Below are positions 12,201-27,200 of a DNA stretch of 64,000 bases, piece by piece (the first letter of the stretch is position 1; every line of letters starts with the position of its first letter). The stretch is from Eudromia elegans (lineage: Eukaryota > Chordata > Aves > Tinamiformes > Tinamidae), in contig PTEX01000473.1 of NCBI GenBank assembly GCA_003342815.1, forward strand, positions 62,001-126,000, read 5' to 3'. Under the pieces are notes generated by a model. The model worked only from the letters and a program-made list of their open reading frames with translations. It did not search any database and was not told where the DNA came from. Made by a program: the position numbers and the translations under genes.

Positions 12201-15200
12201 CTCCTCCAAGAAGATACAGCTGGTGGATTCAAAATGTTGTAGTGTGATCTATTCACTGGTCCAGGTTGCAGTGAGAACACGGGGTGGGGGCTGGCTCTAA
12301 ATGTTTCCTTCACCATCTGGCAGCACTGTGCTCCAGCTTAGACTTCAGTTTGCTTTTTTCTTGTGTACCTGTAATCTTGTTAATGAATTATTTTGCAATG
12401 GCAGCCACAAAGCATAGCTACACGGGATGCTCAAGCCTGAAAAATTTGGGTTTCTTTGTTGTAGTAAATGACCCCTGTGCCAGCATACTTGAAATTATGA
12501 AAGAAAAAAGAGAAAAGTGCATAGCAAAGCTGTATGGAAGTCATATTATTAAATGAGGTTGGATTTCTGAGGTTTTTACGGATTGAGAGAAAGTACAAAA
12601 AAGTATGAAAGTGAAAAGATGTTGGAATTTTTCCTAAACTTGGTTAACATGAAGAAAACACAATGTGCACTGTTACTTATAAAGGCAATTTTAACACTAT
12701 GGGAATCTAGTATCAGTTCACATAGCCCACTGGTTTCAGCACAAGTCAATATTTTGCATGTGCTGTAAAAATACTCTTTGCACCATCTTTCTGAGGCAAA
12801 GAAAGGCACTGTAGAACTAAGGTGTTTTCATTTCTTTCTTATTTAACATGATCGCACAGTAGATAAGTAGATGGACAGAAACAACTCACTGCCATTCACT
12901 TGCAATACATTTGTCCTTCATTAGCAACTTCAGTGAGAACTAAAGACATGACAGGCAGCGAGACTGCAGAAAGACACAGTTCACTGCAGGTGATGTTTTG
13001 GAAAATCCTAGTGGGACCATTACCTCATCTAAGCATAGGAGACTTTAAGAGTGAAAAAGAATTAAAGCAGCAGAGGAAGTTCCAAACTCAGAATTTTTAT
13101 TATGAATTGCCACGGTATGTTTGTTTTGGAGAGTTCAGTGACAAAGCTGCATGGGGAAAGAAGGGCAGTGAGGGAACAAGAAACTCAGCCCTGCTCAACA
13201 GTAATGAATCTCAAGAACTCTGGGGAGCTCTTAAGGACTGACACCTACCTGCATTTTGGGTAAACAGTGCCCTAAAACTGCACATGTGATAAAGGACTTG
13301 ATGGATGGCTAATTAATACTGGTTGCACGGGTCTGCATTTATACTGGACTCCTGTGCCCGGCAACAAGATTAACTTGCCTGGCTTGGATATGTTAATAGT
13401 CCTGTTGTTCTAACCACAGAATAAGAAAAGGGTTCACAGCTTTCCCAAAACATATCTTGTCTCTTTCTAGCAAAGGCCAGTGCAAAATTGCGACCTGCCT
13501 GTCCCAGCAGTAAGTATCCAGGTAAAGGAACAGCCCCATATAATCAAGTTATCAATTCTGGTCCATTTTTGTTTCACGCAGTAGAAATGTAGGTAAGCTA
13601 AGTTTGGTATTTTGGTTTTTAATATTTCCAATAATATTTGTAATAATATTCTCCTACTAATATCTTACATTGGTTCTGATTTTGAGTATTCTCATTTCTG
13701 AATGGGAAATTTTGCCAGACTTTTTCTCCAACTACAGCTATACCTGTAAGTTTCTACAGTCCTCCGAGTGGCTTGCGAGAATACTGCGTGATGATGGGGG
13801 AGCATTTTCAGAGTTTTGGTGAATGAATTTAAAGGGCAATTATTCATCTTTAATGACTATTCAATTTTTAAAATCATTTGGGCTATTTATTGTAATAGAA
13901 ATTTTATTTTACTAAAGAAACAGCAAGTTCAACAAAACTGACAAAAATAAAAAATCTAACAAAAACACTCAAAAGTTTTCCAGGTTCCGATGAATATTAA
14001 TATATAAACTCACACCAGGAGAACTTCATATGGCAAACTGAAAAAATGCTCATAATGTTTCCAAAGTGGCCGTTAAGGAATACTGTAACAAGGGGTCACA
14101 GCAAAGCTTGGGCAAAAATCTGTTTTCTACCATATGTTTAGACGTTCATAATTCAAATATCGGAGCAGATACTGAGCAGAGCACTTTTCAAGCTGGAACA
14201 ATCTAGCGGAATACAGATTTTGTAGAAAAATCTAGGAATGGAGTCAGAAATTGTATTATTAAAATAATAATTTAATTGAAAATCTATTCATCTTTAATAG
14301 AATACTGTTTCAAAAAATCTGGAAGCTGCGTAAGTAAATGGAGAAAACACTGAATAACAAAGACTTGGTTAAATCTTTAAATTGCCTGTTAGCATTCTAA
14401 AATACTTCACATAAATAAGATAGCAGTTGTACTGAATTAGAAATACACTTTTTTTTTTTTTTGTAATAAATATATGTGGCAAACAAAAGCTATATCTTCC
14501 TATATTTTGATCTTTAAACTCTCACTCATAATCCCAGTGAAGCTTCCAAAATGAAAGAAAAATCCGTCAGGAAGGGATTCTAAACATCTAAATGTTTACG
14601 GACTAAAAACCTAATTCACTCATGAATAAGACAAATGTGGGATCTGAGGGATTTTTAACTTAATTTTAATAAAAGAAAAGAAACTTAACAGCCATTTTTC
14701 AAAATTATAATTTCTCTCATCTCCTAAGGGAAGGAAAAGACAAATATGCTTGTCTGTTGCGTACCTTTACATTGTTTCTGTAGAAAATTTCAGGAGAAAT
14801 ACCAGCAACAATACAATGCCCCCATGTGGACATTTGTCTCAGATCTGTCTTGAAGCTATTTCCAATTAAACAGACTCTGAGTGAGGAGGTAGGGGTGTAC
14901 CTGATTTCTCGAGTAGTTCAAACTCTTTTGTGCAGGTTGCTCCACAAAACACAGACGCACGTAACTCCCGACATCTCTCAGGTTCTCTGTTCAAGTAAGC
15001 GCTAGCGCAAAAGGGCACTGACCTTGTGATTATATATTTGTAAAGTAATTTGTAAAGCAGCAGAACCTGGCCACCTGGCCTACATGAACTGTGTTTTAAA
15101 GGGACACGTTCTGAGTTTGTCATTCATCGACGGTGCAGCTGGCCATTTGCACATCCCTCTCTTTGCTTCTCCTTTCTGGTCACATAACCACGAAATCCGT

Positions 15201-18200
15201 GTGTCTGACTCCTGTTACCGCTGCAAGTACCAGCACTTGCTTTAGCATGTTCTAAACAGCACAAGGCTGGGAATAAAAAGACGAGTGTGGCGGTTTTATT
15301 TTGCAAAATTCTTAAAGATCATACTATTCCTATTATAAAAATTGATTTTTAGCTAAAATAATCTCTTTTATTTTAATCTTATCCTAACACCGAAGCTCTC
15401 CTGGTGATCACCACTTTTATTACTGCAGACGGATGAATGTTCCGCCTCTTTCCTCCACTTCTTTTGTATTTCATTTATTTATTTATTTTTACCTGATCGT
15501 TCCACGTGAAGTCAGGAGTGATGCTCAGCCGAACGCGGAGCACCGTGCGGGTAATTGGCTGAATCGTCGCTTCCATCGCGATGGAGGGGATTTGATGGAC
15601 GCACTGTTTTACCTTTAACCCGATCTTCACATGATGCAGCATATGACCTGCCAAGAAAACATCAGGTGTAACAAATTTGCATTTATGGGGAAAATAACAC
15701 AACTCCGACTTTCAAATTGGGTTTCAGGGCGGAGTATTATTGCTTGCTTGCGTTGCTGTTAGGTGTGTAAATGTCTGACTCTCTTGACCTGGCATGTCTG
15801 AGTATTTTGTAATACTTAACTTGAATTAGCAATTTAGAGCTCAGAAAAATCAGTATTAACCCCCTGTTGGCTATAACTAAGGGTTAAAATAACTAATAAG
15901 AATTCACACTGAAAACATACGATGCCAAGCCAGTTCCCTTTACTGACTTTTTGACCAGCCTCTTACCAAGCCATATAGCTCTTTTTCTTTTAAAGCATGA
16001 ATACTGACCTTTCAGTGAAGGACACACATTTGAACTTCTATAATTCCCACATGGCAATTGAAAGTACACAGAACATTGCGTTTTCATACAACTAAAGGGA
16101 GTGAAGGTAGTTAATGCTTAAAAAGGCACACAACTGGGAAACATCTCACAGCAGCTCCCGTCCCTCGGCATACAGCAGCATGGAACACAGACAAAAGAAC
16201 AACTAAAGGCTGCAGCACATTTTGTTTGCTACCTTAACCATCAGCATTAGCGTAACCACAAGAAAGTGCTTATAGTAATAAAAAATTGCTTAGTTTCATT
16301 TTCCAGCTGAAATACCCATTACCTGACTCTTCATTTTAAATACAATACAGAATACTGCAGAATGTAGGTGGGTTTTTTTTTTCCTGAAAAATATCAATTT
16401 TGTCGATTCACCAGTGCAATTGCTTTCACAATAACTTGGAACATATTTTAAATGTAATCAGAATGGTTTTATGCCCTCGCTATCAAACTACCTTACAAAC
16501 GGCTGCTGGTGTTTACTGATGCCATCATGTGTTTTTGTCATGTACACTTTCCCAGTAAAAAAAACAAAGAGGGAGAGAGAGCCTATTATTTGCACTGTGT
16601 GTAAAGGGAAAGGGTGACACAATTTTTTTACTGGTATTTTAACACTCTGCACTAAACTTAGGAGCCTCCTAACCTTAATTCTTGTTACTTTCCCTCTTCA
16701 TTTTTTATTATATCACAAATTGGCAGATTGTTCCTGACACAATATTAGGTAGTGAATAGTGATCTTAAGAAAGAAATCCCTAATCTACAAATTTTACCCC
16801 ATATTTAAGAAGTTTAGTTTGTGTTTTTAAAGAAAAGGGCACCTTCAGCAAATTCACTTTTCCAAAACCAAAACAATTACCCTGGTACAAGTTCACAGTA
16901 CAGGCTGCATGACAGCACACTTGCACTGTTGCTGGCTTTTGCAATTAGAAGAAAACCTTCACAAGTCATGTGAGTTATACAATTATTGGATGCAATACAT
17001 TTAAGTAGGCAACTGTTTTTTTTTCATGTCAAGAAAATCACTTTTGATACCACGAAGTGTGAGGTGAACTTCTGTGTTTGTGTAACATACTCGCGGGGTG
17101 TACAAATGTACACGTATCTGCTAGTGTAAGCTGCTCTCCCAACTTTTGCTCTTCCAAAATTAATGTGAAACTCTCTCTCTTCTTTTTCTTTCCTTTTTTT
17201 TTTAATAGTTATATTAAACTACAAATGACATTTAGAATTACACAAACCTCCTAAGAAAGATTACACAAACCTTCACCAGAAAAATAGCTATATTGAACAC
17301 AGGAAGCTGAAATTTTCCTTATACCACAAAGACCTTCAGCTGTTCTCTGATAATCAGAACTGCTTTCTTCAGGTAACATGGAATTTCTTGACTTTTCAGA
17401 AATTTACAGTTACATTTCAATATGTGAGGACACTATTTTTGTCTAATTCACGGCATATCAGGAAAACAGGCTCTGTGCAGATAACATGCACAGGGAGAGC
17501 AGACACCTACCAGACATTTTTCTCTCTCCCTCGGACATGCATTGAGGTGGTCCACTAGCTCCTGTCTTTTTAATTCCATCTCCAAGTCAAATCAATGTTT
17601 AAAAAGTAAGAAGCTCCCATGCTGAAAACAGCATTAAGGAGACAGATTGATAACAAGCTAGCAACTGGAAGCTGCTCCTTCTTTCATTTCAACATGGTCT
17701 TGATTTAAAATAGAAATAAAAAAGATAATAATAAATGAGAGCGTGTGCTGCCAAGTAAACATTTTCTTCAAAGCTTTAGTGGCAGAAAAAGAGGATAGAC
17801 AGCAAGAAGTATGTCAAGTAGCACTAATTCCCAGCGATGCACAAATCAACCTACTTTGGTGTTTAAAAGGGTAATCAATATGAAACATCATTACGGAGTC
17901 ATCCTAACCAAGTGAAATCCTAAGCCTCAACTACTTTTAAACTAAGCTAATATGAAAAAGACCCTTCATGTAACATTTTAAATGTATATTGCTACATTTC
18001 CATTTTGTAAATACTACTTCCACCAAACTTAACATAGAGAAAATCTGGTCATGCATCTTAATAAAAATTTTTTCCTTCACCAAGGACAGACGCAGGGAGA
18101 AAGAAGAATAAAAAAGAAAAGAATAAAAACACTACTACAAATCACTGACAACTATTTCAGTGTTAACATAATGCTACATAAGTATGCAACAAATTGCACT

Positions 18201-21200
18201 TTTCTAATTCATAAGATACATCTCACATTAATACCAGCATTTAGATGTTTTATTTTTAATCTTTTAAAATTAATAAATATTATAAAAACCAAAGTCAGCT
18301 TCTGAAATTTTCTTATATTCCCTTGATTTAAGTTATTAAATAAAAATCCATTCTCAAATTCCGTAAACTTTTAATATTGTTCAACTTTCTTCAGCTTAAT
18401 TTCAGGCGTATCACAAAGCTCTCTAAGTATGAATTCCCTTTTCAAATGAGAGAAACATCAAATCAGAAACCATAACTTTCTAACAAGCAGTGATTTTAGA
18501 GTGTATTTTCTTTCTAAAATTAGGATATTTTTAAGGTGGACTTTTGTTTCTTAACCGTGTGTAATAAATGTAAGGAAGACCAAGAACTAAAGGATTTCCC
18601 CTCCACCCTGAATCAGAAGAAATACTCCTTCCCAAGATAGAAAAAATAAAGATATCGCACACAGGGAATTGCTTTTCAACGTCAACCAGCTGGTGGACAG
18701 TTTATACACACATAGTAGACACTGTCATTATTTCTATCACTAGGCTTGTGGATTTTCTCATTACCAATGTGTCAAATCCTTTAAAAAATTCCATTAAGGT
18801 TTTGCTGCAATGACACCAGTGACAATGAATTCTCCATGTTCAATGAAAATTAATGCAGTGTTTCAGAAGCAGGCCACTTACTGATAGTATACCTGGACAT
18901 AATAATCTGCTTTCATTCTTTTTCACGTTAATAGTATTTCAGAAAAAAATGTAATAAATGGCCAGATTTTGCCAACTGGCAAAAACAGAAAGAGACCTTT
19001 AAAGTAGTGTATTACGCAGTGTGAGCAAAAAGAGGAATCAGGATTTTTATCAGCATATTTAGATATATGGCGTTTGCATAAGTGTTCTGGATTGGCAGAA
19101 CATTGGTCAGCCTCACCCTCAACGTACAGTCATATAACAAGCTGGGAAGGCTGAATAAAGCTTTACATTAGCCAGGGCATAATACCATAATAAGGTGCTT
19201 ACATGACTTCAGAGCAGAGTGGGTCTGCTACTGAATGCCTCGGTTTTAGTTCTAAGCCTGCCCAGAGTTTACTACTTGTTGAAGCAGATTAACACTACTG
19301 ATTTCTCACCTATTTCATCTTTTCTCATGTCCTTCATCTTGTCTACAGTGAGATTCTTCTCTTCCAACTTTGTAAGGACTGATGGTGGCAACACTGAGAA
19401 CTGTCTCAAGGGGCTAACCCAGCCCCACAGCCGCTTGTCAATGACTTTGCTGAGATTCAGTAGTCGATATGTCATTGCAGGCCAACGTTTCCTAAGGGCA
19501 ATCTCAAAAAGAGCTCGAACAATACGAGCCGCATTCTGAAGAGGGAGAGAGAAAACAAGCAGAAATGTTGCAATTCGCTCAATTATTCTTTGTAAAATGA
19601 AAAGGATCCCATAGACTGAACTCTGACAAACCATAACAATAGATTTTTCTTTCCAAAATTATTCCAAACATTCTTGAAAACTTTATCATTCCTTTACTGC
19701 CTAATGGCAAAACTACCTCATGACTGCCTAAAGATATAATGAAAAGAAGCATGTGCAAACGATTAAAGCTGTAGTGGCACGTCTGTCATAGGAGTTTGAT
19801 CAGAGTTACATTCACTGAGTCTCACTGATTCCTCAATCTACTTTACTTATCCTTGCTACCATCCTCCTGCTTTTCTCCCCACATATGATATTCAAACTTA
19901 ATTTATACTTGGAAATTCAAGTTTGGTTTTTTTTTAAACTTTTGTTGTGCTTCCCTAACAAACTCTCATTTCACAGTAAATTTTGCAGCACTTGCACAGA
20001 AGTTTAACAGTAGTGATCTTTACAATCTGCCAAGCCTATTGTACAACCAAATCGTATAAATCTGCTTTGGAGTTAGAACATTATTTACTAACATAGCCTT
20101 GAAAGATGCCAGTCTTATCCTGAACAACAAAGTTATAAAATTTCTTTCATAAACTTATAAAACACTGGTGAAAAGATATATATATATATTTTTTTTTTGA
20201 TCTACCAGTACTAAGTACTACGGCTGGATTAGCAATCCTGTTCTTGATTCATTAAATAAAATACAACCATTCTCTACTGGCTCTGCAATGTTAACATGAA
20301 TAAAAAATAGACTTTTTGGCTATGATAGGAAGCATATGTTACTAAGGAAGCACATTTCTTCCACTTAGAAAGGATGAACAATTTTTTTTTAATAGTCACT
20401 CCCCAACTTAAAAGTTTCACAATTTGCAGCTCTTGTTCTACATCCACAATTTATGAAGGCCTGAGAAGATGACTATGTTGCCTCACTAAAAATGCTATAA
20501 TTGAGAGAGGCCAATAAAAGCAATTATCTTGACAATAAAGTTTAAAAGAATTGTACTGAAGATGGCTGTAACGTGCAAATATCACATTTCTCTATAATGT
20601 GTGTAATGATTTCAGGCTATCTTATGTAAATCTATCTCTACGTGCTGGGAAACATAAACACTTATGAAGGTGGAAACATTACCATGAAAATACTGCCCAA
20701 GACTACATATGCTTTACAATATTTAACTACTATCTTTACTAACAAATAAATACTATTTTTTTCCTAAAATGTGTGACTTAGACAAAAATGATTGAACAAA
20801 ACATGTTTAAAAAAACAGGCGGGGGAGAGAAAAATATAGGATGGCCTAAAACTTTAAGCTTTATAGCCTGCTTTATACATTTACTATTAAACATCCGGGA
20901 TGGTCCAGACCTACTCTTCTAGGAAAATTTCAAGTAGCACCTTTTTCTTTCTAAGACAGGTTTTAGCCGGGTAAGCAAGCAGTTCAGTGCCACTGACCTT
21001 CAAGTCTCACATTATTTTGCGCAAACACAAGTAGCTAAACACACTATAAAACTAGCAACCATTCAGGTGTCAAGTTAAGCCAACAAATAAATATATAGGG
21101 TAGTATGTAAACCTACATGATAAGTGTTAGCAATAAAATTGTAATAGCACATCTTTCTTGTGTAAACCAAGGTTTGTAAATAAAACATATTTTGCTCTGT

Positions 21201-24200
21201 AGAACAAAGTACAAAAATCCACAAAACAGAAATAGATTGCAACAGTTACACAGAAAAGCAACAGAAAGTTAAGAATAACATTTATATATGACTAACACTG
21301 AATGTATGCAAGAAATACTAAATATTTCAGGTAATGGATAATCCTTACAAAAGTCAAATCTGAATTTAACAAAAGATTCACTAGCCTTCACTAGGCTTTT
21401 GTGAATCTTTTCTACTTAAATGGTAAACAACAGAGAAAAGGCTCTGATTTTCAAATCACTGCATTAAAAAATGCGCAAAAAAGTTTGCAGATCGAGGCCT
21501 ACATACAGCTTTCACGGAACAGTTGGGAGGATGAAAATAGCAGGAGGCATAGCAACAGATATATAAATATTATTAACTATTTTTACCTGTGCAACATATG
21601 CAGAATCTGAAATAAGGGAGAAACTGTCCATCTCTCCTCTGCTAATATATGTTTGAAGGAGGATATTTATTTTTCCATAATTGTTTTCCACACCTCCTGG
21701 AGCAGGAAGTTCACAAAAATCATTCAGTAAGGTATCCAGCTCTTCTATTTCTTCTTCTCGCACCTAAAACACAATTATGTATTATGAAGAGGCTGGAATA
21801 ACTCGATAGAAAGTTTTATATAGAAATCAAATTTCACTTATGTCATAGTTACATTATTTTTAAATAGAGACTCTAGTTTTAAGACTGTAAAAAAAAAGCA
21901 AAACTAAGTCTTCTGCAATGTATCTAATAGACCATAATTGAAACTATCTTAATAGTGACACAATTACATTTTATTATTCATCACAATCTATTAAGGTTGC
22001 CATTGACATACAAAAATTTGATATGCCACAAAATTGAATCTTCTGACCCTACCATGCTTCATTTGATGAGATTTCATTTTTTATTTGACCAGAGTAAAAC
22101 CTCTGTCCATCTGGATTAGGGCAATCTTGAATTAACATTAAATGCATTCATTATAGTTACACAGTAGGCCTGTGGCATAATACATTTTTAACTCAAAACT
22201 GTGAAGTACTATGATTCATGATATTAAAGTTTTCACTGTTAATAAGATTAAGTCTTAATATGAGTAAAGAAATATTCATATCTACAGCTTGAATAATGCA
22301 TAACATTTCACATTCTCACTGATGACCCTCACATGGCAAAACCCAGCATAAATCTACATATTCTTTGATTTACTGATAGTCTGTTAGTGTAAAACTTATT
22401 TAAAGAGGGTAAATGTTTGGTCCCTGCAGGGAACCATCTGAAAGTAATTTCCATTTGGACCTCACTACCTGATACACAAAAGACCTAAGACAGTTGGGTT
22501 AAAAGCCCCCACTCTTCTGCCATAGGTCCTACAGAAAGAAAAAAAGGTTGAGGACAAAACCATCATGGATGAGCCCACTGTCAAGGGGACATTCTTCTCT
22601 GCTTACGGCTGCATTTTTGGTATTTGTTCCCCGCACTTGCACAACATAACACAGGTCAAATCTTGACCTTCATTTCAGCTACTTGCGATTTTACCTATGT
22701 CAAAATACAGACTTTTGAAAGGTATTACAGAAATGTTTCATATTAAGAAAAGCTGCAACTCATATCACACAGAGGGGTAAATCCTGTGCAAATTCAGTAA
22801 CTAGTTTAGCGTTCGAAGTTGCACAACAAATCACTACAAACTGGAAATGGTATAGCACTACTGAAGGCTACAGTCTGGTAAGAAGAGCCAAATAATACAA
22901 AAAAGCAAACTGGAAAAATTGCATTTTAGTCAAGAAGCAACGTCAATAACTTTAAATTTTGGATACAGAAACATATTAGATCATATTATTATGCTTTCCT
23001 TTTAAACATTTAATTATGCTAAAATTAGATCCAGCAGAATTCCACCACTATCATAAAAAATAAAAAAAGCTTTCCATTCAGAGAATGCTGTATGCATCAC
23101 TGTGAAATTCTTATTATCTTCTGTTATAGAAGAGATTAAAAAAATATGATTTCTCCATCAGGAAAAGAGATGGTAATACTCAGACAGTGTGTGCAAATAT
23201 GTAAATATGTAGATGGCAAAGGATTCACACTGCCTGCTCTCAGAGCCAGGTGAATGAGAGCCAGCTCTGATCTGAAAGTTGTATAATTGTGGCAATGAGC
23301 CTGAACTAATAAATCCTGGTGCATGTGGCTTGCACCTCTGTGAGAAGGAAGCGTGGGCAAATAAGCTCATGACAATTTGCACTGCACTGTATTGTGTCCT
23401 ACCCATGAAGGAGGCACAAGAGGTGCTGGACATGACCTAAGTGTGACAGTAGCGTAACCTTCGAGCGTGCCCAACGGCATCTGTTAAAACTAGTTTCTAG
23501 AGTTCAGCTTCAAAATTATTGCCCCTGTGCCCAAAGAAGATCACAGAGTCAAACTCAATGAATCCTGCCTCATTTCTGATATAGCAATTTGCTCAGGAAG
23601 AAATCTAATCCTGATTTAGACTTCAAATAGAAAAATCCTCTCATCCCCGGGTGCATCATTCCAATGGACACTTATGTTCACCTGTTAATAATTGAGAAAC
23701 TGAAAAGATCTTAAAAGCATTTAAAAGGAACTTTCAAAGATCCATAGCTAGTTATTAAATGTGCACTATACTTTAAAATGAAATACACATTTATTTTAAT
23801 GAGATTATATATAGTACTCGGCAGTTATTTCTTCTTAGAAGGAATAACTCCTTTTTTTTTAGTATTTAACAAGACTTGGGTCTACGAAATAGGCACTTAC
23901 TATTTATGGAATGAATACTACAGAAGTGTCCAGTTTTGAGACACACACTCCCAGTATGAAACGATGCAACTTTACCTTGATCTGTTCAAATTCTTCAGCT
24001 TTTGATACTATAGCAAGAATATCGCCTTCTGTTTTATGAGCATCAAATAATTCATTGAAAGTCTGTTCAAAATAAAATGATTTGATTTAGAATTGAAAGT
24101 AAAAATTACAAACAGCACACAAAAAAAGAAAGAGTAACCAAGATTTAAAAAAGCACATAAGGTTAAAAGATTAATTAAAGTTAAAATGATTAACGCCTTG

Positions 24201-27200
24201 ATTCTTTAGCATTTACTAAAGGAAAATATTTGCTACAAAAGATGAAAGTGCCTAAAATCAAGCGTTCAGTATTACACATACATCTCCCTTACACATTTAC
24301 AACAAAACCAGATTGCGAGGCCAAAAGTTGTTGAACTTTGCACTCAGCAACCTACTTGGATTTTCATGCAGAAAAGCCTTTGTTAGCAATCTAGATCTAT
24401 ACTTGAATTTTCTACCACGTACTGGCAATCGAACATACTGCCGAGATCAAAATGTTTCTTACAATTAACATAAGTGGAGGCAGAAGCCACAGACATCTCA
24501 AACTCCATTTCATACCAAGTCGAACCTTTCAGTATCGCTTTAAACTTTCTTTCCCTTTCTGCCCATCTTGTGCTCCCCATTTTGGTAAACATGATTTGAA
24601 AATATTGTGAACAAATTAGCTACATATTCTGCAATATCTTACAACTATTTTAGGTATAGGTTCAAAAAGAAGAAAACCCCCAAAATAGAACAACATATTT
24701 TACCTCTATGGTATTATATTTAATATAGTAGTGGCTGGCAGTTCTGCCTAAATCTGTTGAGGAAAAGAAGCCAGTTCTTTCTTCAAAGCGAATCATGCGG
24801 GCTTTGTCCAGTTTTCTGCCGACCTCAATTACCAACTGTTCCCTGTGCTTTTCTAGCCCCGGATCCATCTAGAGATCAAGCACATACACATACATTTATT
24901 CGAATAAATGAAACTTTAAATGGAACATTTTGTTTAGATAGTTCTGTTCTCAAAAGCCAGAAAAAAAATGCAAAAACAGAGTAACAATAACTGATATAAC
25001 TAATATAACTAATAATAATAACTAATAACAGTTGCATTCCTACTGTTTCCAAAGACTGTTGACATATTATGAAATAATCAAATTAATACTGCTTTTACAA
25101 TGTTTCAAGACAAAACAGAAGAATGATTACAAAATAAACTTATGTTAAAATACTCAAAAAGAAATTTTTAATGAAAATATATTCTGATGAAGTTATCAAG
25201 TGTGATTCCATAAAAAGAAGTACAATTTAATAATACTGCCTATTTATGATAATATTTTGGCTGAAGATATGCCCTGCTTGGATATCTGACAGGAGAACAG
25301 CTTGACTTGTATCTCAGACTAAATAAGCTTCAAGCTGGATGTCTAAAATGTTTACTGACATGAATGCTCTAAAGCCCCCAAAAGGTTTACATATGTTGGC
25401 TGGAATACTCCAATTACTGAGTTATAAACTCAGTGCATAAACATTCATGCTTAAGCAGACTAGTAATGTGCTGTCCACAAAACCATTTCTATTCACATGA
25501 CCGTTTAGAACACAGACATTTTGCCCAAGTGATAACACACCCTCTTTAACACATACAAGCCTGAAGAAAACATCCATCTCAGTGGGACTGCTGTACAATC
25601 ACCCAGTTGTTTCCACGTGATTCACCTGGAACCTCCTATGGATTCAAAGTCATGACAAACTCTCCAGTGCATCTGCACCTGAGATATGGCTCTAATTATG
25701 CAAACAAGTTGGCTCTAATTATTTGAAAAGTCTGTGAAACTCTTTCCACAGTCACCATTCTCCTCTTCAAGCTTGTTCAGAATCCTAGAGAGTAAGTCAC
25801 ATCATCTCTCCTGGTAAATTTACACCGGAGACAACATGGCAAGAAGGAGCGAGCTTGCAGCACTGGTCTTGCTTTGCTCTAGTTTTCACCCTTGTGTTGC
25901 AGTGATTCATCTCCTGGCCACTGTCACTGCAGGTGAACGTGACCTGTCAGGCAGCTACCAGACTAATTCCTGTATACTTCCCATCTTTCTAGTTGCTCTG
26001 AAGCTGTTTCTCCTTAGTTAGGGGTTGCCGGAGGGCCAAGTCAAAGGCTAAGATGACAAAGTTCTAGAGTGCTTTTCTCAGCAGCAAGTCATGAACCGAG
26101 GTCAGATTTCAGCAGAGAAGTGGTCAGAAAGAGGGAAAAAACCCCAGCCTATCAGGATGCCAAATGTTTAACATTTCTTAAACCTAAAGAGGGTAAAAAA
26201 AAAATCCAAAATACTTCCCTACTCCTTTAGAGGGCCAAAATTATGTGGCAATCTTTTGCCTTAGTTATAGAGCTGTAACAGTAGACCTGCATTTAAAACA
26301 AAACAAAGAAACAAAAATGTTTTAATTTTGAAAGTAGGGTACCAACTTGAAAATGCCACGGAACAATATTTTAACATAGAGAATCTATGGTTGGCACCAT
26401 TCTTGTTGAATTTGCATAATTAGAAAGCCTATACAGTAAGATCCAGCCTAGAATGGCCCTATGCCATACACTTTAAAACCAAAACTGGCCAGTCCATTGC
26501 AAGAAATGCAAGGTATGCATACAAATGATAACATTTTTAATGACAAGAAAGTTCATTTTCTTCTTGTACAGACATTTGAATGAAATACTCAAATTTACAA
26601 GAAGAGAGGAAAAAGGTCAAAAATCCTTTGTAAAGACTGTCACTCACTCAAGTTTTATAAAATCTTCAATGTTTTTTCATCTGCTCTCTTGTCTATTTTC
26701 CCATTGTATACCTTGCATGAAAATAAGAAAGTTCTCCCAGGATAACTGCAATACATTACTATTCACACTGCTTTCTCAAGCTACCCGAGAGGAGCACTGG
26801 GAGCAAGCTCCTATAACATTTACAGATATTAAAAACATATGGCTTTCAGCAAGAAAAAGCCTTCCTCAACTATGGGAAGACAAATAATGGAAACAAGCAA
26901 AAAGGAGAAAAAAGGGTTTAATCTCAAAACTACCCTCACTTCCCCTTGAAATCCCAAAAGGATGTGCAAATTTCTATAATTTGCCTCACATTCCTCATTA
27001 ACATAACACCCAGATTTATTCCACTTTACTCCACTTCTTTTCCCTTTCCTTCTAGTTGCTTCTCGTCAATCCTGGCCGTTTTCCTAACTCAGCAGAAGAC
27101 ATTATTGTCATTCCAGCAAACAATCTGCAATGCTGCTCATCAAACCAACGGAGCTGGAGCAGCCCACGGTGCAAAGCAAGCTCAGGATCCAGCCAGCAGG

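Noticed and set aside
19219-19539. 106-codon plus-strand open frame
   Set aside because: Antisense shadow of the Sec63 exon at 19310-19535.
24704-24868. ATG at 24868 as a start codon of a shorter protein
   Set aside because: A clear polypyrimidine tract and AG precede it, and the upstream exons join in frame.
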